Shown here: positions 21,552 to 25,447 of the stretch, in pieces | How the letters are laid out: the number at the start of each line of letters is the position of its first letter | Position numbering within the stretch: position 1 is the stretch's first letter | DNA from: Clostridia bacterium | GTDB taxonomy: Bacteria; Bacillota; Clostridia; Oscillospirales; CAG-272 | Direction: 5' to 3' | Length of the DNA: 25,447 nt | NCBI GenBank assembly: GCA_900763885.1 | Contig: CAAFLY010000186.1 | Location: forward strand, 1 to 25,447 | Translations under genes and position numbers: made by a program | Notes under the pieces: generated by a model | Told to the model about the DNA's origin: nothing | What the model saw: only the letters and a program-made list of their open reading frames with translations | Database searches by the model: none

Positions 21552-23483
21552 TCAGGTGGCAAAGCCCGCGAACTGATTCTGATATAAGGTGTAGTACACG
21601 CCCTTTTTCGCCAGCAGCTCGTCGTGATTGCCGGTTTCCATGATCGTTCCATCCTTCATCACGATGATGGCGTCCGCGTCACGGATTGTGGACAGGCGGT
21701 GCGCGATGATGAGGCTGGTGCGGTTCTTCATCAGAGCCACCATCGCCTCCTGGATGTGCATTTCCGTCCGCGTATCGACGGAGGAGGTCGCTTCATCGAG
21801 GATGAGGATCTTCGGATCGGCAAGGACCGCGCGGGCAATGGAGAGAAGCTGTCGCTGTCCCTGGCTGAGATTGCCGCCGCCCTCGGTCAGAACGGTTTCG
21901 TAGCCGTCCGGGAGCCGTTCGATAAATTCCCGCGCCTCCGCCGTCTCCGCCGCTTCCCGAATCTCATCGAGCGTCGCGTCCAGCTTGCCGTAGCGGATAT
22001 TGTTTGCGATGGTATCCTGGAACAGCACCGTGTCCTGCAGAACGATGGCAATCGCGCTGCGCAGGGTCTTTTTCGGGATGTCCCGCACGTCGATGCCGTC
22101 GATGGTGATCCGCCCCTTATCCACATCGTAGAAGCGGGTCAGGAGGTTGACGACCGTGGTCTTGCCGGAACCGGTGGCGCCGACGAGTGCGATCTTCTGG
22201 CCGCGCTTTACGTCGAGGTTGAAGTCAAAGAGGATCTGCTTCTCCGGATTGTAGGAGAAATCGATGTGCGAGAAGTCGATGTCGCCCGCAATCTCGTCCA
22301 CGGTGATCGGATTTTTGCCCTCGTCCGGCTCGTCGGCCTGCTCGAGAATGCCGAACACACGCTCCGCGCCGGCAATGGCGGTCAGAATGTTCGCGTACTG
22401 GTTCGCGATCTGGTTGATCGGCTGGGTGAGCTGGCGGGAATACTGCAGGATCGCCTGAATGTCACCGACGGAGATCGCGCCCGTGATCGTGAAGTACGCG
22501 CCGAACGCCGCCACGATCAGGTAGTTCAGATTGTTGATGATGTTGTTCGCCGGGCCCATGATGCCGCCCCAGACGTTCGCCTTGATGCTGCACTTGCGGA
22601 ACTGCTCGCTCAGCACGGCGAATTCGTCGCACGCGTCCTTTTCCTTACCGTACGCCATGACGGTCTTGTAGCCGGTGACCATTTCCTCCACCTGAGAGTT
22701 CAGGTCGCCTAAGATGACCTGCTTTTCGATGAAGTATTTCCGCATGAATTTGGAGAGATTCATCGAAACGAAGACGGTCAGGGGGATGGTGACCAGCGCG
22801 ACGATCGCCATACGCCAGTCGTAGGACAGGAGCATCACGAACGCGCCGATGAGGGTCAGTACACTGGAGACGAGCGACGAGATGGACTGGGAGATCGTAT
22901 TCGAGATGTTGTCTACGTCGTTCGTCATGCGGCTCATGATGTCGCCGCTCGGGTGGTTGTCCGTATAGCGGATCGGGAGATACGAGATCTTCCGGAACAG
23001 ATCCGCGCGCAGGGAAAATACCGTCGTCTGGGAGATCTTCGCCGAGGCAAAGCCCTGCAGCATCGTCACAAGGGAGCTTGCCACATAGACGACCGCCATC
23101 AGCACGAGATTCCGGATCAGGCTGTCGAAATCCACGTGGAGCCTGCCGTCGGTCAGGGTGATCGCGTCGATGGCCTTGCCCTGCAGCTTCGGTCCGAGAA
23201 GGGAGAGGAAGGTCGTGACCAGGGTGGTGATCATGATCGCGACGACGAGGTACCTGCTCTTGCCGATGTACCGCATCAGCTTGACGACCGCGCCCTTTAC
23301 GTCCTGCGGCTTTTCCCGGATCATCGGACCGCCGGGACCGCGATGGCCTCCGCCCGCGCCGTTTTTCTTCTGGAGCGCGCGCAGCTCATCGGCAGTCAGT
23401 TCCTTCCGATCGGGGACGTCTTTGGGCGGCTGTCCGTTCGGCATTGGCGCGCCGTTTCGCGGGAATTTCTTTTCGTCTGCCAT
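21552..23483 (-). CDS. Heterodimeric ABC exporter subunit with canonical ATP site
   Basis: A 643-residue half-transporter: a hydrophilic Gly/Pro-rich N-terminal extension (1-60), a six-helix membrane domain (about 75-375) and a nucleotide-binding domain. Walker A is GATGSGKT (435-442), the signature is LSQGQ (539-543, a Gln in place of the first Gly), Walker B is ILILDE with catalytic E564, and the switch histidine is H595. The ATG overlaps the stop codon of the upstream subunit (TAATG, one shared base), and GGAGGTG precedes it, so translation is coupled. It forms with the next gene an exporter of the TM287/288 or BmrCD type, probably for drugs or other amphiphiles. A terminator follows 25 nt past the stop. 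Confidence 0.93.
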   Translation of the reverse strand: MADEKKFPRNGAPMPNGQPPKDVPDRKELTADELRALQKKNGAGGGHRGPGGPMIREKPQDVKGAVVKLMRYIGKSRYLVVAIMITTLVTTFLSLLGPKLQGKAIDAITLTDGRLHVDFDSLIRNLVLMAVVYVASSLVTMLQGFASAKISQTTVFSLRADLFRKISYLPIRYTDNHPSGDIMSRMTNDVDNISNTISQSISSLVSSVLTLIGAFVMLLSYDWRMAIVALVTIPLTVFVSMNLSKFMRKYFIEKQVILGDLNSQVEEMVTGYKTVMAYGKEKDACDEFAVLSEQFRKCSIKANVWGGIMGPANNIINNLNYLIVAAFGAYFTITGAISVGDIQAILQYSRQLTQPINQIANQYANILTAIAGAERVFGILEQADEPDEGKNPITVDEIAGDIDFSHIDFSYNPEKQILFDFNLDVKRGQKIALVGATGSGKTTVVNLLTRFYDVDKGRITIDGIDVRDIPKKTLRSAIAIVLQDTVLFQDTIANNIRYGKLDATLDEIREAAETAEAREFIERLPDGYETVLTEGGGNLSQGQRQLLSIARAVLADPKILILDEATSSVDTRTEMHIQEAMVALMKNRTSLIIAHRLSTIRDADAIIVMKDGTIMETGNHDELLAKKGVYYTLYQNQFAGFAT

Positions 23484-25258
23484 TAAGCCGCACCTCCGTC
23501 CGTATTCGATTTCATCTGCGAATGGTAAATATCCTGGTACGCGGCGCTGGTTTTCATCAGATTGTCGTGCGTATCGAACGCCGTGATCTTTCCGTTTTCG
23601 ATAACGGCGATCCGGTCGCAGTGCATGACGCTGGCGATCCGCTGGGCAATCATGATGATTGTGGTGCCGCCGAAATTCTTATGCAGGGCTTCCCGGAGCT
23701 TGGCTTCCGTGCCGAGGTCGAGCGCGGAGGTGCTGTCGTCGAAAATGATGATCTCCGGCTTACGGATCAGGGCTCTGGTGATGGACATACGCTGCTTCTG
23801 GCCGCCGGAGAGGGACGCGCCCCGTTCCGCCACCGCCGACTGGTACCCATCCGCCATCGCGGAGATGAATTCGTCCGCCTGCGCGACCCTGGCTGCCGCT
23901 TCGATCTCCTCCGGCGTCGCGTCCGGCTTGCCCCAGAGGATATTTTCCGTGATCGTGCCGGAGAACAGCTCGCTCTTTTGCTGCACGAAGCCGATCCTCT
24001 GCCGCAGCGCGTGGAGATCCCATTTCTTCACATCCACGCCGTCCACATACACGGTGCCGTCCACCGCGTCGTAGAAGCGCGGGATCAGGTTGACAAGCGA
24101 GGATTTGCCGGAGCCGGTCGCGCCGATCACCGCCACGATCTCGCCGGGACGCACGTCCAGATCGATGTGGTCGAGCACGAGGTTGCCCTGTCCGCCCGGA
24201 TACTGGAACGACACGTTCTCAAAGCGCACGGAGCCTGCTTCACCGGTTTCGCCGTCGGTCACCGTACCGTTTGCGAGGGCGGGATCGGATGCCAGCACCT
24301 CACGGACGCGGTCACCGCATGCCTTGCCGCGCGCGACCTGCTGGAACATCATGGAAACCATCATGATGTGCATGAGCACCTGCGAGATGTACTGCACAGC
24401 CGCCATGACGTCGCCTACGTTGATGGCACCGGCCTCGACCTGCACGCCGCCGACATAAAAGATGGCGAGAATGGAGAGGTTCATGATGATCATGAGCAGC
24501 GGCATCAGCGCGGACATGAGCATCAGCACGTGCATATTGGCCTTCTTATATTCCGTGTTTGCCCTGCCGAAGCGGTCGATCTCGTGTTCCTCTCTGGTGT
24601 ATGCCTTGATGACGCGCGCGCCGGTCACGTTTTCCTGTACCACGGCGTTGACGGCGTCGAGCTTTTTCTGCACCCTGGAGAACTGCGGGAACGCCTTATA
24701 GACCATGAGCAGGACCACGACGATCATAAACGGCAGGGAGAAGAGGACCACATAGCCGAAACGCACGTCGAGGGTGTTGCACATGACAAGGCCGCCGATG
24801 ATAAAGATCGGGGCGCGCACGAACATCCGCAGAATGGACTGCACGAGGTCCTGCAGGGAGGTAATGTCGTTTGTCAGTCTGGTGACGAGGGAGCCGGTGG
24901 TGAATTTGTCCGTCTGCTCAAGAGAGAGGGACATCACCTTGTTGAACGCGTCCACCCGCACATCGTTGCCGAAGCCCTGGGACGCCACGCTTGCCGTATA
25001 GCAGCAGAGCAGTCCCATCAGCCCGCCGAACACGACGAGGATGAGCATCTCCACGCCGGTTCTCAGAATGCTCTGCAATACCGCGGACACATCGCCGGAT
25101 TCCACGACGGTGTTGACGATCTGCGACATGAGCTTGGGCTGAAAAAGATCCACGACCACTTCCCCCATCATGAAAATGGGGGAAATGATCGCGAAAAACA
25201 GGTAGGGTTTCAGATAGGCGGCAAGACGGATTTTCTTTCTTTTCCTTTCAGAACTCAA
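23483..25258 (-). CDS. Heterodimeric ABC exporter subunit with degenerate ATP site
   Basis: A 591-residue half-transporter with six membrane helices (about 15-310) and a nucleotide-binding domain. Walker A is GATGSGKS (379-386) and the signature is a normal LSGGQ (483-487). The catalytic Glu after Walker B is Asp (IIIFDD, D508) and the switch His is Gln (Q539, MIAQR). This is the known pattern of the degenerate site in heterodimeric exporters such as TM287/288, where only the other site hydrolyses ATP well. The start is TTG at 25258, sharing TTGA with the stop of the upstream marR-type gene; GGAGGAG lies 11 nt before. No ATG start fits the family N-terminus. Second gene of the marR-ABC-ABC operon. 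Confidence 0.92.
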   Translation of the reverse strand: MSSERKRKKIRLAAYLKPYLFFAIISPIFMMGEVVVDLFQPKLMSQIVNTVVESGDVSAVLQSILRTGVEMLILVVFGGLMGLLCCYTASVASQGFGNDVRVDAFNKVMSLSLEQTDKFTTGSLVTRLTNDITSLQDLVQSILRMFVRAPIFIIGGLVMCNTLDVRFGYVVLFSLPFMIVVVLLMVYKAFPQFSRVQKKLDAVNAVVQENVTGARVIKAYTREEHEIDRFGRANTEYKKANMHVLMLMSALMPLLMIIMNLSILAIFYVGGVQVEAGAINVGDVMAAVQYISQVLMHIMMVSMMFQQVARGKACGDRVREVLASDPALANGTVTDGETGEAGSVRFENVSFQYPGGQGNLVLDHIDLDVRPGEIVAVIGATGSGKSSLVNLIPRFYDAVDGTVYVDGVDVKKWDLHALRQRIGFVQQKSELFSGTITENILWGKPDATPEEIEAAARVAQADEFISAMADGYQSAVAERGASLSGGQKQRMSITRALIRKPEIIIFDDSTSALDLGTEAKLREALHKNFGGTTIIMIAQRIASVMHCDRIAVIENGKITAFDTHDNLMKTSAAYQDIYHSQMKSNTDGGAA

Positions 25259-25447
25259 AAGAAATCACGCTCCTCCTTATTGCTTTCCAGTAACGTATTG
25301 CGGACCTTGGACAAGAGGCGCACGAGGGTTTCCCGTTCGCTGTCGGTCAGATTGGACATGGCGACCTCATCTTCCTCGTAGATCGTTTTGCGCATCTGTT
25401 CGTCCAGTGCTCTGCCCTTTTCCGTCAGGGTGACACGGGTGGCGCGC
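25255..25447 (-). CDS. MarR-family transcriptional regulator (C-terminal part)
   Basis: The last 63 residues of a gene that continues past the window edge. RATRVTLTEKGRAL is the classical end of the MarR winged helix (wing followed by the dimerisation helix). A long helix with EDEVAMSNLTDSERETLVRLL and a short charged tail completes the fold. The TGA stop overlaps the TTG start of the ABC subunit (TTGA), and the ribosome binding site of that subunit lies inside this gene, so the three are translated as a coupled set. MarR regulators in this position normally repress their own operon and are released by the exported compound; the operator lies outside the window. Confidence 0.85.
   Translation of the reverse strand, partial: RATRVTLTEKGRALDEQMRKTIYEEDEVAMSNLTDSERETLVRLLSKVRNTLLESNKEERDFF

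Noticed and set aside
23444..25381. Plus-strand open frame of 645 codons opposite the ABC genes
   Set aside because: Its His/Asp/Arg/Val-rich composition is characteristic of the antisense of conserved ABC transporter genes. No family match.
1..25447. CRISPR array, prophage, toxin-antitoxin or complete insertion sequence
   Set aside because: No regularly spaced direct repeats, phage structural genes, paired small antitoxin/toxin frames or transposase were seen.

Overview
The window looks like chromosomal DNA of a G+C-rich, gut-type Clostridia (Firmicutes). Supporting signs are strong AGGAGG-type ribosome binding sites, textbook TTGNNN-17-TATAAT promoters, a MecA-type adaptor, an S-layer-homology protein, a BspA-type leucine-rich-repeat protein, a small Asn/Gln-rich protein and host-glycan genes (GH29 fucosidase, sialidase-like protein). 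Species cannot be decided from the sequence alone. Almost all genes are G+C-rich. The exception is the first gene (180-1736), which is clearly A+T-richer and ends against a tRNA-Pro gene.

Layout. 1-1940: a bidirectional terminator, an ECF-type sigma factor with a long C-terminal extension (minus), and tRNA-Pro(TGG) with its own promoter. 2060-3024: a stand-alone 5'-3' exonuclease behind a leader hairpin. 3053-5600: an operon with a strong promoter, a long structured leader, a two-domain DUF1538 membrane protein (TTG start) and a tandem P-II-like protein. 5660-6214: a Nudix hydrolase. 6324-8554 (minus): GH29 alpha-L-fucosidase followed by a sugar isomerase/epimerase-like TIM barrel. 8800-10463 (minus): a small zinc-ribbon membrane protein and a P-loop ATPase. 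10798-11865 (minus): branched-chain aminotransferase. 11986-14324 (plus): SLH-anchored envelope protein, Asn/Gln-rich small protein, MecA-like adaptor. 14395-15651 (minus): Gfo/Idh/MocA oxidoreductase. 15860-17380 (plus): membrane protein with zinc ribbon and LRRs. 17461-21465 (plus): solute-binding lipoprotein, sialidase-like protein, TRIC-family channel. 21552-25447 (minus): a translationally coupled MarR regulator (partial) and the two subunits of a heterodimeric ABC exporter.

The most notable non-coding structure is a family of three near-identical palindromic elements of 88-89 bp (3152-3239, 8570-8658, 10599-10686). All lie in the same orientation, have matching inverted ends and are flanked by TNA triplets, two of the three as exact duplications. 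They look like non-autonomous MITEs. Each sits in a different regulatory position: a 5' leader, directly against a Shine-Dalgarno sequence, and a 3' UTR.

Functionally, the fucosidase, isomerase, oxidoreductase, solute-binding protein and sialidase-like protein suggest use of host or dietary glycans. The DUF1538/P-II pair suggests a cation transporter under P-II-type control and is the best candidate here for a poorly described system. The marR-ABC operon suggests inducible efflux.
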